Origin: Streptomyces sp. NK15101
GTDB taxonomy: Bacteria; Actinomycetota; Actinomycetes; Streptomycetales; Streptomycetaceae
Length of the DNA: 64,000 nt
Assembly (NCBI RefSeq): GCF_020400725.1
Contig: NZ_JAINVG010000025.1
Coordinates: forward strand, 29,032 to 93,031
Reading direction: 5' to 3'
The position numbers and the translations under genes were made by a program. Numbering within the stretch: position 1 is the first letter of the stretch; every line of letters starts with the position of its first letter. The notes below the pieces were generated by a model, which worked only from the letters and a program-made list of their open reading frames with translations, was not told where the DNA came from and did no database searches. Of this stretch, positions 31,389 to 40,500 are shown in pieces.

Positions 31389-32696
31389 ATGCCGGCCACC
31401 AGCACCAGAGGCAGGGGCAGGAGCAGGGCGGTCGCGGCGGGTTTCCTGCTCCCCGCCCTGCTCCTGCTCGGCGCGCTCGTCGTCTACCCGATCGGGTACT
31501 CCGTCCGGCGGTCGCTCTTCGACCGTTCCGACACCTCCTTCGTCGGCTTCGACAACTACCTCGCGCTCGTCACCGACGACTCGCTCCGCACCGCCGTCCG
31601 CAACAACCTGATCTGGCTGGTGGTGGCCCCGGCGGTCGCCACCGCGCTCGGTCTGGTCTTCGCGGTGCTGACCGAACGCGTGCGCTGGGGCACGGCGTTC
31701 AAGCTGGTCGTCTTCATGCCTATGGCGATCTCGATGCTCGCCGCCGGGATCATCTTCCGGCTGGTCTACGAGCAGGACCCGGACCGGGGGGTCGCCAACG
31801 CGGTCTGGGTGGGGGTCCACGACACCTTCGCCGAGTCCTCCGGCTTCCCGCGGGCCCGGCCGCTGCCCGTGCATCCGCTGGAGGCGGCCGGCGGCGGCGC
31901 GTTCGTCACCGAGGAGCCGGTGCGGGCGGGGGTGCCGGTGCTGCTGCCGCTGGTCGGGGTGGCGCCGGCGCAGATGCCCCCCGACGCCCGCCCGGCGCAC
32001 GCGCCGACCGCGGCGGGCACCGAGATCACCGGGACGGCCTGGCTGGACTTCACCCGGGGCGGCGGCGGGAAGCCGAACGCGGTCGATCCGAAGGAGCTGG
32101 GCCTGAAGGGGCTGCGGATCGAGGCGGTACGGGACGGGAAGGTGGTCGCGACGGCCACGGCGGCGGCCGACGGCAGCTTCACCCTGCCGGCGGACCGCGC
32201 CGACGGGGCCGTGCTGCGGCTGCCCGCGAGCAACTTCCGGGAGCAGTACAACGGCGTGGAGTGGCTGGGCCCTTCGCTCGTCACCCCGGCGGTGATCGGG
32301 GCGTACGTGTGGATGTGGGCCGGGTTCGCGATGGTCCTGATCGGCGCCGGGCTCGCGGCCGTGCCGCGCGAACTCCTGGAGGCGGCGCGGGTGGACGGGG
32401 CGAACGAGTGGCAGGTGTTCCGGCGGATCACGGTGCCGCTCCTGGCGCCGGTCCTCGTGGTCGTCCTGGTCACCCTGATGATCAACGTGCTCAAGGTCTT
32501 CGACCTGGTCTTCGTCATCGCACCGGGCTCCGCGCAGGACGACGCGAACGTGCTCGCGCTCCAGCTGTACCGCTCGTCCTTCGGCACGGACGCGGACCTC
32601 GGGGTCGGCTCGGCCATCGCCGTCGTCCTGCTCCTCCTCGTGCTGCCGGTGATGGTGGTCAACATCCGCCGCATCCGAAGGGAGTCCCGCCGATGA
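31389..32696 (+). CDS. Sugar ABC permease (MalF type) with large extracytoplasmic insert
   Basis: 435-residue inner-membrane permease. TM helices occur at ~18-38, 70-95 and 105-127. A hydrophilic insert of ~170 residues (128-298) follows and the remaining helices come after it. The EAA loop that docks the ATPase is EAARVDGANEWQVF. The insert contains a beta-rich segment (ITGTAWLDF, GLRIEAVRDGKVVATATAAADGSFTLP) like a small Ig-like or carboxypeptidase-regulatory domain. This makes the protein over 100 residues longer than usual and recalls the P2 loop of E. coli MalF, though the sequence is different. The stop overlaps the next start (ATGA). Confidence 0.88.
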   Translation: MPATSTRGRGRSRAVAAGFLLPALLLLGALVVYPIGYSVRRSLFDRSDTSFVGFDNYLALVTDDSLRTAVRNNLIWLVVAPAVATALGLVFAVLTERVRWGTAFKLVVFMPMAISMLAAGIIFRLVYEQDPDRGVANAVWVGVHDTFAESSGFPRARPLPVHPLEAAGGGAFVTEEPVRAGVPVLLPLVGVAPAQMPPDARPAHAPTAAGTEITGTAWLDFTRGGGGKPNAVDPKELGLKGLRIEAVRDGKVVATATAAADGSFTLPADRADGAVLRLPASNFREQYNGVEWLGPSLVTPAVIGAYVWMWAGFAMVLIGAGLAAVPRELLEAARVDGANEWQVFRRITVPLLAPVLVVVLVTLMINVLKVFDLVFVIAPGSAQDDANVLALQLYRSSFGTDADLGVGSAIAVVLLLLVLPVMVVNIRRIRRESRR

Positions 32697-33616
32697 CGCC
32701 GCGCACCACCGAGACCGCAGCAGGGACCACGGCCGAGACCACCCCCCGGAGCACCCCCGGGTCCGGCGCGCGCCTCGCCGCCCGGCTCGCCGGCGGGGCC
32801 GCGTCCGGGGCCGTCCGGGTCTTCCTCCTCCTCGCGGGCCTGTTCTGGCTGATGCCGACGGTCGGACTGCTGCTCTCCTCGCTCCGCTCGCCGTCCGACA
32901 TCGCGGCGAGCGGCTGGTGGCAGGTGTTCACGGCCCCGGCCCAGCTGACCGTGGAGAACTACGACCGTCTCCTGGCGAACGACACGATCACCGGCTCGCT
33001 GGTCTCCACCGTCCTGATCACCGTCCCGGCCACCCTCCTGGTCCTGCTCATCGGCTCGCTCGCCGGTTACGCCTTCGCGTGGCTGGATTTCCCGGGCCGG
33101 GACTGGTGGTTCCTGGGCGTGGTCGCGCTCCTCGTGGTGCCGGTGCAGGTGGCCCTGGTGCCGGTGTCGAAGCTGTTCGGGGCGGTGGGGCTCTTCGAGA
33201 CGACGGCCGGGGTGGTCCTCTTCCACACGGCCTTCGGCCTGCCGTTCGCGATCTTCCTGCTGCGGAACTTCTTCGCGGAGATCCCGCGCGAGCTGCTCGA
33301 GGCGGCGCGGCTCGACGGGGCGGGCGAAATCCGTCTCTTCACCCGGGTGGTGCTGCCGCTCGGCGGTCCGGCGATCGCCTCGCTGGGGATCTTCCAGTTC
33401 CTGTGGGTGTGGAACGACATGCTGATCGCGCTGATCTTCGCGGACTCGCAGTCGCCGCCGATCACGGTGGCGCTCCAGCAGCAGGTGCGCCAGTTCGGCA
33501 ACAACGTGGACGTGCTCGCGCCGGGGGCGTTCGTGTCGATGGTGGTGCCGCTGGTGGTGTTCTTCGCGTTCCAGCGGCAGTTCGCCTCGGGGGTGATGGC
33601 GGGCGCGGTGAAGTAG
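32693..33616 (+). CDS. Sugar ABC permease (MalG type)
   Basis: 307-residue second permease of the importer. Six TM helices are suggested; the EAA motif reads EAARLDGAGEIRLF, followed by VVLPLGGPAIASLGIFQFLWVWND. The N-terminal ~40 residues are Thr/Ala-rich and cytoplasmic. ATG at 32693 overlaps the stop codon of the first permease and has GAAGGGAG upstream, so translation is coupled. The start at 32261 in the same frame is not used. Confidence 0.92.
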   Translation: MTPRTTETAAGTTAETTPRSTPGSGARLAARLAGGAASGAVRVFLLLAGLFWLMPTVGLLLSSLRSPSDIAASGWWQVFTAPAQLTVENYDRLLANDTITGSLVSTVLITVPATLLVLLIGSLAGYAFAWLDFPGRDWWFLGVVALLVVPVQVALVPVSKLFGAVGLFETTAGVVLFHTAFGLPFAIFLLRNFFAEIPRELLEAARLDGAGEIRLFTRVVLPLGGPAIASLGIFQFLWVWNDMLIALIFADSQSPPITVALQQQVRQFGNNVDVLAPGAFVSMVVPLVVFFAFQRQFASGVMAGAVK

Positions 33617-33627
33617 CCCCCGGGGGG

Positions 33628-34227
33628 TCACGCCTTGAGCGCCGCCACCGCCGAGCGCGCGAGTTCGTCCACGTACCCCTTCGGCAGGGGCGTGCGGACG
33701 ACGACGAGGCGCCAGTAGAGCGGGCCGACGGCCAGGTCGAGGGCCTTGCCCGGGTCGGCGCCCTCGGGGAGTTCGCCGCGTGCGACGGCCTCGCGGACGA
33801 TCTGGGTCATGACGCCCTGCTGTCCGTCGAGCAGCACGGCCTTGACGGTCTCGGCGATCTCGGGGTGCCGGGCGGCCTCGACGAGCAGGTCCGGGATGAC
33901 CTGGGAGGCGACCGGGTGGCGCAGGGCGTGCGAGGCCACTTCGAGGAGGGCGCGCACGTCCCCGTACAGGGAGCCGCTGGCGGGTGCCGGGAGGCCCTGG
34001 GCGGCGAAGGCGCCGACGAGGTCCAGGACGAGGGAGAGCTTGGACTTCCAGCGCCGGTAGACGGCGGTCTTGCCGACGCCCGCGCGGCGCGCGATGCCCT
34101 CGATGGACATCCGGGCGAAGCCGACGGCCGCGAGCTCCTCGAAGACGGCGGCGCGGATGGCCTCGGTCACGTCCTCGCGGAGTACGGCGGCTCCGGCGGG
34201 GGCGCGGCGGGGGGTCGGGTCGGTCAT
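33628..34227 (-). CDS. TetR-family transcriptional regulator
   Basis: 199 residues. The N-terminal helix-turn-helix (IRAAVFEELAAVGFARMSIEGIARRAGVGKTAVYRRW) is typical, and the C-terminal ligand domain resembles the TetR_C_11-like class (PDLLVEAARHPEIAETVKAVL). ATG at 34227 is chosen. TAGGAT, a good Streptomyces -10 box, lies 9 bases upstream (34241-34236), so the mRNA may start at or next to the ATG (leaderless). An ATG at 34236 would fall inside that box. It is divergent from a polysaccharide exporter operon, the likely target, and convergent with the sugar importer. Confidence 0.88.
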   Translation of the reverse strand: MTDPTPRRAPAGAAVLREDVTEAIRAAVFEELAAVGFARMSIEGIARRAGVGKTAVYRRWKSKLSLVLDLVGAFAAQGLPAPASGSLYGDVRALLEVASHALRHPVASQVIPDLLVEAARHPEIAETVKAVLLDGQQGVMTQIVREAVARGELPEGADPGKALDLAVGPLYWRLVVVRTPLPKGYVDELARSAVAALKA

Positions 34228-34235
34228 GAACGGCA

Positions 34236-34241
34236 TCCTAA
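34236..34241 (-). promoter_or_regulatory. -10 box TAGGAT of the TetR gene, leaderless type
   Basis: TAGGAT on the - strand ends 8 bases before the ATG at 34227, which would place the transcription start at the initiation codon. A second GGTTAGGA copy lies at 34307-34300. No clear -35 was seen. Confidence 0.45.
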
Positions 34242-34267
34242 CCAACGGCGACGCCCCGAGGGCGTTA

Positions 34268-34326
34268 CGACGATACGGTTGCGTTCCGTCGTGGGAGCGT
34301 CCTAACCTCACCGTAGCGACGATACG
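34268..34326. promoter_or_regulatory. Repeated CGACGATACG in the TetR/exporter intergenic region
   Basis: CGACGATACG occurs at 34268-34277 and again at 34317-34326. An ACGG-N7-CCGT palindrome overlaps the first copy. This 167-base region lies between the divergent genes and probably holds the TetR operators. Confidence 0.4.
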
Positions 34327-34394
34327 AACCCGTCCCATCGCCGACGGCGCATGCGTCCACGCATGCGCGCACCCCTCGTCGAAAGCGCCCGCCC

Positions 34395-35318
34395 GTGACC
34401 ACGACCCTGGCCCCACCCGCACCCCAGAAGCAGGCACCGCCCGTCCCCGCGGAGGACCTCGGCGCCCTCGCCCGCCGCCACGGCCTGAGCGTCAGCGGCG
34501 CCCGCCCCTCGCTCCCCGTCTACGTGCGGCAGCTCTGGTCCCGCCGCGACTTCATCGCCGCCTTCGCAACCGCCCGCCTCACCGCCCAGTTCAGCCAGGC
34601 GCGCCTCGGCCAGGTCTGGCAGGTGATGACCCCGCTCCTCAACGCGGCCGTGTACTACCTGATCTTCGGCGTCATCATGAACGCGAAGAACGGCGTGCCC
34701 GACTACGTCCCCTTCCTGGTGACCGGCATCTTCGTGTGGACCTTCACGGCCAACACGGCCCTGGCCGGCACCCGGGCGATCAGCGGCAACCTGGGCCTGG
34801 TCCGCGCCCTGCACTTCCCGCGCGCGAGCCTGCCGATCTCGCTCGCGGTCCAGCAGCTCCAGCAGCTGCTGTTCTCGCTCGCCGCGCTCGTCGTGCTGCT
34901 GGCCGCCTTCGGCCAGTTCCCGACCTGGAGCTGGCTGCTCGCCGTCCCGGCGCTGTTCCTCCAGGCGCTGTTCAGCACGGGCGTGGCGCTCGCCCTGGCC
35001 CGGATCGCGGCCCGCACCCCGGACGTCAGCCAGCTGATGCCGTTCGTGCTGCGCACCTGGATGTACGCCTCGGGCGCCATGTTCTCGATCCAGAACCTGG
35101 CGGGCAACGGCCGCTTCCCGGAGGCCGTGGTCCTCGCGCTCCAGTGCAACCCGGCGGCGGTCTACATCGACCTCATGCGCTTCGCCCTGATCGGGAGCTT
35201 CACGGCGGCGCAGCTGCCGCCGCACGTGTGGGCGCTCGCCGCCGGCTGGGCCCTGCTGGCCTTCGGGGGCGGCTTCGTCTGGTTCTGGAAGGCGGAGGAG
35301 ACGTACGGCCGTGGCTGA
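34395..35318 (+). CDS. Polysaccharide/teichoic acid ABC exporter permease (ABC-2 type)
   Basis: 307-residue TagG/Wzm-like permease exporting a cell-envelope glycopolymer. Six TM helices follow a ~50-residue N-terminal cytoplasmic part. Family marks are FATARLTAQFSQARLGQVWQVMTPLL, AVYYLIFGVI, LVRALHFPRASLP and the MYASGAMFSI segment. GTG start. Its gene overlaps the ATPase gene by 8 bases. The polymer could be a wall teichoic or teichulosonic acid; which one is not visible. The TetR gene is divergent upstream. Confidence 0.88.
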   Translation: MTTTLAPPAPQKQAPPVPAEDLGALARRHGLSVSGARPSLPVYVRQLWSRRDFIAAFATARLTAQFSQARLGQVWQVMTPLLNAAVYYLIFGVIMNAKNGVPDYVPFLVTGIFVWTFTANTALAGTRAISGNLGLVRALHFPRASLPISLAVQQLQQLLFSLAALVVLLAAFGQFPTWSWLLAVPALFLQALFSTGVALALARIAARTPDVSQLMPFVLRTWMYASGAMFSIQNLAGNGRFPEAVVLALQCNPAAVYIDLMRFALIGSFTAAQLPPHVWALAAGWALLAFGGGFVWFWKAEETYGRG

Positions 35319-36096
35319 ACCGTCCAGGGCGCCCACCGTCGTGGCGGACGGCGTCCACGTCACGTACACCGTCCACGGCGGACACCCCGGCGGCCGGGGC
35401 GGCGCCACCGCCGCGCTCGGCCGGGTGCTGCGCCGCCGTCCGGCTCCGGCCGGCCGCCGGGTCCACGCCGTGAAGGGCGTCAGCTTCGTCGCGCACCGGG
35501 GCGAGGCGATCGGCCTGATCGGTTCGAACGGATCCGGGAAATCCACCCTCCTGAAGGCCGTCGCGGGCCTCCAGCCCCTGGACCGGGGGCGGATCTACAC
35601 CCATGGGCAGCCCTCCCTCCTCGGCGTGAACGCGGCCCTGATGGACGACCTGACCGGCGAGCGGAACGTGGTCCTGGGCGGCCTCGCGATGGGCATGAGC
35701 CGCACGGAGGTCCAGGAGCGCTACGACGGGATCGTCGACTTCTCCGGCGTCAACGAGAAGGAGGACGCGATCTCCCGCCCGATGCGGACGTACTCCTCCG
35801 GAATGGGCGCCCGGCTGCGCTTCTCCATCGCCGCCGCCAGGAGCCACGACGTGCTCCTCATCGACGAGGCCCTGGCGACCGGCGACGCGCGCTTCCGCCG
35901 CCGCAGCCAGGAGCGGATCGACGAGCTGCGGGCGGAGGCCGGGACGGTCTTCCTGGTCAGCCACTCGAACTCCACGATCACCCGGACCTGCGACCGGGCG
36001 CTGTGGCTGGAGGCCGGGACGCTGCGGATGGACGGGCCGGCGAAGGAGGTGGTGGCGGCATACGAGGAGTTCACGGCCCGGCCGGGAGCGAAGTAG
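35311..36096 (+). CDS. Polysaccharide/teichoic acid ABC exporter ATPase
   Basis: 261-residue TagH/Wzt-like ATPase: Walker A GSNGSGKST, SLLGVNAALMDDLTGERNVVLGG, signature YSSGMGARLRF, Walker B VLLIDEALATGD, and VFLVSHS. The SSGMxxRLRF signature and NAALM-DLTGERN stretch are diagnostic of the polyol-phosphate/polysaccharide exporter subfamily. It lacks the C-terminal substrate-recognition domain of some Wzt proteins. GTG start with GGAGGAG upstream, inside the permease gene. Confidence 0.9.
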   Translation: MAEPSRAPTVVADGVHVTYTVHGGHPGGRGGATAALGRVLRRRPAPAGRRVHAVKGVSFVAHRGEAIGLIGSNGSGKSTLLKAVAGLQPLDRGRIYTHGQPSLLGVNAALMDDLTGERNVVLGGLAMGMSRTEVQERYDGIVDFSGVNEKEDAISRPMRTYSSGMGARLRFSIAAARSHDVLLIDEALATGDARFRRRSQERIDELRAEAGTVFLVSHSNSTITRTCDRALWLEAGTLRMDGPAKEVVAAYEEFTARPGAK

Positions 36097-36134
36097 CCGA
36101 ACAAACAGGACATCACGGTCTAAAGTGCGGTGGG

Positions 36135-37457
36135 ATGACGAACGATCAGCCCCAGTCACCGCCACGACCCGAGGACCGGCCCCCCGTCCCGCCCCGCTCC
36201 GCGAGCGAGCCCCCCGCCCTCACCAAGTCCCCCTTCGAGTCGGACACCTTCACCTCCGCCACCTTCGTCACCGTGGGCCGCGGCCCCGACCTCGCCCTCG
36301 CCGCCGTCTGGATCCTCGCCCGGGCCGGCATGCTCCTGCTGCTCGTCCGCGACGACCTCGGCATCGGCGGGGTGGGCCGCGAGGTGGGCCTCTACCGGTA
36401 CTGGTACGGGCAGTTCGCCGCCGGCACTTTCCCGCCCGGCGACGCCATGTGGCAGTACCCGCCCGGCGCGGGGCTCGTGGTCATGGCGCCGGGCCTCCTC
36501 CCCTGGCTCACCTACTTCCAGGCCTTCGTCGCCCTCACCCTCCTCGCCGACGCCGTCGTCACGCTCGCCCTCGCCCGCGCCGACAGCGCCCGACTCACCC
36601 ACGGCGCCTGGATCTGGGTCTGCGGCCTCCCCCTCCTCCTCCACCTGCCGCTCGCCCGGTTCGACGTGCAGACCACCGCCCTCGCCGTGCTCGCCCTGCT
36701 CGCCCTCGGCACCCGCTCCCCCGCCGCCCACCGGCTCGGCGGAGCGCTCGCCGGGATCGGCGCCATGGTCAAGGTGTGGCCCGCGCTCGCCCTGATCGGC
36801 ACGCCCCGGGGCCGTACCACCCGGGAGGCCTGGACCGCCGCCGCCGTCACCGCCCTCGCGCTCCTCGCCACCCTGGCGCTGTTCTTCTCCGAGCCGCTGG
36901 GCTTCCTGCGCCAGCAGGGCAGCCGCGGCATCCAGATCGAGTCGCTCGGCGGCACGGCCCTCGCGGTGGCCCGCGCCACCGGGGCCTGGCCGGGCGGGGT
37001 CGAGTTCCGCTACGGGGCCTTCGAGTACGTCGGCCCGTACGTCTCCACCCTCGGGCACCTCGCCCTGCTGCTCACCGTCCTCGCCTTCGGCTGGCTGCTC
37101 CTGTGGCGCCTCCAGGCCCGCCGCTGGACCCCCGCCACCCCGCTCGACGCGGCCCTCACCGCCGTCCTGCTCTTCACCGCCACCAGCCGGGTGATCAGCC
37201 CCCAGTACATGATCTGGCTGATCGGCCTCGCCGCCGTCTGTCTGACCTCCCGCGACACCGTGATGCGGCCGGTCGCCCTGCTGCTGCTCCCGGCGGCCGC
37301 CCTCAGCTCCCTGGCGTACCCCGTCCTCTACGCGGACGTGGTGGACGGCACCACCACCGGCCTGGCCGTCATGGTGCTCCGCAACGGCCTGCTCCTCGCG
37401 GCGGCCCTGCTCGCCGCCCGCCGCCTGTGGACCTCGACGGCACCCGACGCGGAATGA
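36135..37457 (+). CDS. GT87-like polytopic membrane glycosyltransferase
   Basis: 440-residue protein with about ten TM helices after a Pro-rich 30-residue cytoplasmic tail. The pattern resembles the GT-C fold of DUF2029/GT87 mannosyltransferases, which use polyprenyl-phosphate sugars (GLYRYWYGQFAAGTFPPGD with an acidic residue in the first loop, PPGAGL, MVKVWPALAL, and SRVISPQYMIWLIGLA near the C-terminus). It starts 38 bases after the exporter ATPase gene and likely belongs to the same envelope-glycan operon. The acceptor is unknown. Confidence 0.8.
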   Translation: MTNDQPQSPPRPEDRPPVPPRSASEPPALTKSPFESDTFTSATFVTVGRGPDLALAAVWILARAGMLLLLVRDDLGIGGVGREVGLYRYWYGQFAAGTFPPGDAMWQYPPGAGLVVMAPGLLPWLTYFQAFVALTLLADAVVTLALARADSARLTHGAWIWVCGLPLLLHLPLARFDVQTTALAVLALLALGTRSPAAHRLGGALAGIGAMVKVWPALALIGTPRGRTTREAWTAAAVTALALLATLALFFSEPLGFLRQQGSRGIQIESLGGTALAVARATGAWPGGVEFRYGAFEYVGPYVSTLGHLALLLTVLAFGWLLLWRLQARRWTPATPLDAALTAVLLFTATSRVISPQYMIWLIGLAAVCLTSRDTVMRPVALLLLPAAALSSLAYPVLYADVVDGTTTGLAVMVLRNGLLLAAALLAARRLWTSTAPDAE

Positions 37458-37496
37458 GGAAGGGCCCCGACCGGAAAACCGGCGGGGCCCTTCCTC
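37456..37496. terminator. Bidirectional terminator between glycosyltransferase and gdh
   Basis: 14-bp stem GAGGAAGGGCCCCG / CGGGGCCCTTCCTC, overlapping the glycosyltransferase stop codon and shared by the convergent dehydrogenase gene. Confidence 0.8.
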
Positions 37497-37513
37497 GTAT
37501 CGCGCCTACGCGA

Positions 37514-40500
37514 CTAGCCGTGCGAGCGGAGCAGCGTCCGCATCGTCCGCATCGCCACCGACAGGTTCGCCAGGTCGAAGGTGTCCGAGCCCTGGATCTC
37601 GTCCAGGGTCGTCCGCGCGCGGCCCAGGATCGCCGCGTTCTTCTCCTCCCACTCCTTGAACCGCTCCTCGGGGCTGGTCGTGCCGTTGCCCACCGTCAGG
37701 ACGTCGGCGGTCAGCGCCGCGTGCGCCGCGAAGAGGTCCTCGCGGATCGAGGCACGGGCCATCGACTGCCACCGGTCGCTGCGCGGCAGCTCGATGATCC
37801 GGTCCATCAGGTCGGTGATCCGCAGCCGGTCCGCCAGGTCGTAGTAGACCTCGGCGACCGCGAGCGGCTCCTTGCCCATCCGGTCCGCGATCGCGACGAC
37901 GTCGAGGATCGGGAAGGCTGAGGAGAAGCCGGCGACGCGCAGCGCGAGCTCCTCCGGCACGCCGACCTCGGTCAGCTCGCCCAGGATCGACTGGTACCAC
38001 TCCAGGTCCGCGCCGCGCAGCAGCTGCGGCAGCTGCGTCCAGACCTCCTCGACGCGCTCGGCGAAGAACTCGATGGTCTCGCTGAGCTGGAGCGGCTGCG
38101 GCCGGTTGTTGAGCAGCCAGCGGGTGCCGCGCTCGACGAGCCGGCGGGAGTGCAGCCGCATCCGGGTCTGGACGTCGGCCGGCACCTGGTTGTCGAGGGC
38201 CTCGACGGCGTCCCAGACCTGGCCGAGGCGGAAGACGACCCGGGCGGCGGTCTGCGCGCGGACGATCTCCTCGATCGACGCGCCCGTCTCCTCGCGGAGG
38301 CGGTGCAGGAAGGTCGAGCCACCGGTGTTGACGGTGTCGTTGACCAGGACCGTCGTGATGATCTCGCGGCGCAGGGCGTGGTTGTCGACGGCCTCGGGGA
38401 ACTTCTCGCGCAGCAGCGTCGGGAAGTACGCGTGGAGCAGCCCGCGCAGGTACGGGTCGTCCGGCAGCTCCGTGCCGATCAGCTCGTCGGCCACCGTGAT
38501 CTTGGTGTACGCGAGGAGGACGGCGAGCTCGGGCTGGCTCAGGCCCCGGCCGTTGTTGAGGAGTTCGCGGATCTGCCGGTCGTTGGGCAGGAACTCCAGG
38601 GAGCGGTCGAGGGCCCCGTCGCGGCCCAGGCGGCGCATGAAGCGCTGGTGGGCGTGGAGCAGGGACGGCGACTGGGCGACGGCGTTGGCCAGGGCCGTGT
38701 TCTGCGCGTAGTTGTTGCGCAGGACGAGCCGGCCGACCTCGTCCGTCATCTCCGCGAGGATCTTGTTGCGCTGCTTGACGGTCATGTCGCCCTCGGCGAC
38801 GAGCCCGTTGAGCAGGATCTTGATGTTGACCTCGTGGTCGGAGGTGTCGACGCCGGCGCTGTTGTCGATGGCGTCGGTGTTGACCTTGCCGCCCCGGCCC
38901 TCGGGACCGCCGGCGCGGGCGAACTCGATGCGGCCCAGCTGGGTCGCGCCGAGGTTGCCGCCCTCGCCGATGACCTGGGCGCGGACGTCCTGTCCGTTGA
39001 CGCGGATGGCGTCGTTGGCCTTGTCGCCGACGTCGGCGTTGGACTCGGCCGAGGACTTCACGTACGTGCCGATGCCGCCGTTCCACAGCAGGTCGACGGG
39101 CGACTGCAGGATCGCCTTCATCAGCTCGGCCGGGGTCATCTTGGTGACGCCGTCCTCGATGCCGAGGGCGGTCCGCATCTGCGCGTTGACCGGGATGGAC
39201 TTGGCGCTGCGGGGGTGGACGCCGCCGCCCGCCGAGAGCAGCGAGGTGTCGTAGTCCGCCCACGAGGAACGCGGCAGGTCGAAGAGCCGGCGGCGCTCGG
39301 CGTACGAGACGGCCGCGTCCGGGTTCGGGTCGATGAAGATGTGGCGGTGGTCGAAGGCGGCGACCAGGCGGATGTGCTCGGAGAGCAGCATGCCGTTGCC
39401 GAAGACGTCGCCGGACATGTCGCCGACGCCGACGACGGTGAAGTCCTCGGTCTGGGTGTCGTGGCCCAGCTCGCGGAAGTGCCGCTTGACGGACTCCCAG
39501 GCGCCGCGGGCGGTGATGCCCATGCCCTTGTGGTCGTAGCCGGCGGAGCCGCCGGAGGCGAAGGCGTCGCCGAGCCAGAAGCCGTACGACTCCGCGACCC
39601 CGTTGGCGATGTCGGAGAAGGTCGCGGTGCCCTTGTCGGCGGCGACCACCAGGTACGTGTCGTCCTCGTCGTGGCGGACCACGTCGACCGGCGGCACGAC
39701 CTCGCCCGCGACCAGGTTGTCGGTGATGTCGAGGAGCGCCGAGATGAAGGTCTTGTACGAGGCGATGCCCTCGGCCAGCCAGGCGTCCCGGTCCACGGAC
39801 GGGTCCGGGAGCTGCTTGGCGACGAAGCCGCCCTTGGCGCCGACCGGCACGATGACGGTGTTCTTCACCATCTGCGCCTTGACCAGGCCGAGGATCTCCG
39901 TGCGGAAGTCCTCACGGCGGTCGGACCAGCGCAGGCCGCCTCGGGCGACCTTGCCGAAGCGCAGGTGGACGCCCTCGACGCGCGGGGAGTACACCCAGAT
40001 CTCGAAGGCCGGGCGCGGCGCCGGCAGGTCCGGGATGGCCTGCGGGTCGAACTTCATCGACACGTAGGAGTGCGGCTTGCCGTCCGCCGCCGTCTGGAAG
40101 AAGTTCGTCCGCAGCGTCGCCTTGATGACGGTGAGGAAGGACCGCAGGATGCGGTCCTCGTCCAGGCTCGCGACCTGGTCGAGGGCGCCGTCGAGCTCCT
40201 CCAGGATGCCGTCGATCAGCTCGGTGCCGGCGCGCTGGCGCTCCGGCGCCATCCGGGCCTCGAAGAGGGAGACGAGCAGCCGGGTGGTGTGGACGTTGTC
40301 GCGGAGGGTGTCCTCCATGTAGTCCTGGCTGAAGGTCGCCCCGGCCTGGCGCAGGTACTTGGCGTAGGCGCGCAGCACCATCGCCTCGCGCCAGGTGAGC
40401 CCGGCGGAGAGGACGAGGGAGTTGAAGTTGTCGTTCTCGGCCTGGCCGGTCCAGGTGGCGGCGAAGGCCTCCTGGAAGCGCTCGCGGGCGTCGTCGCCGA

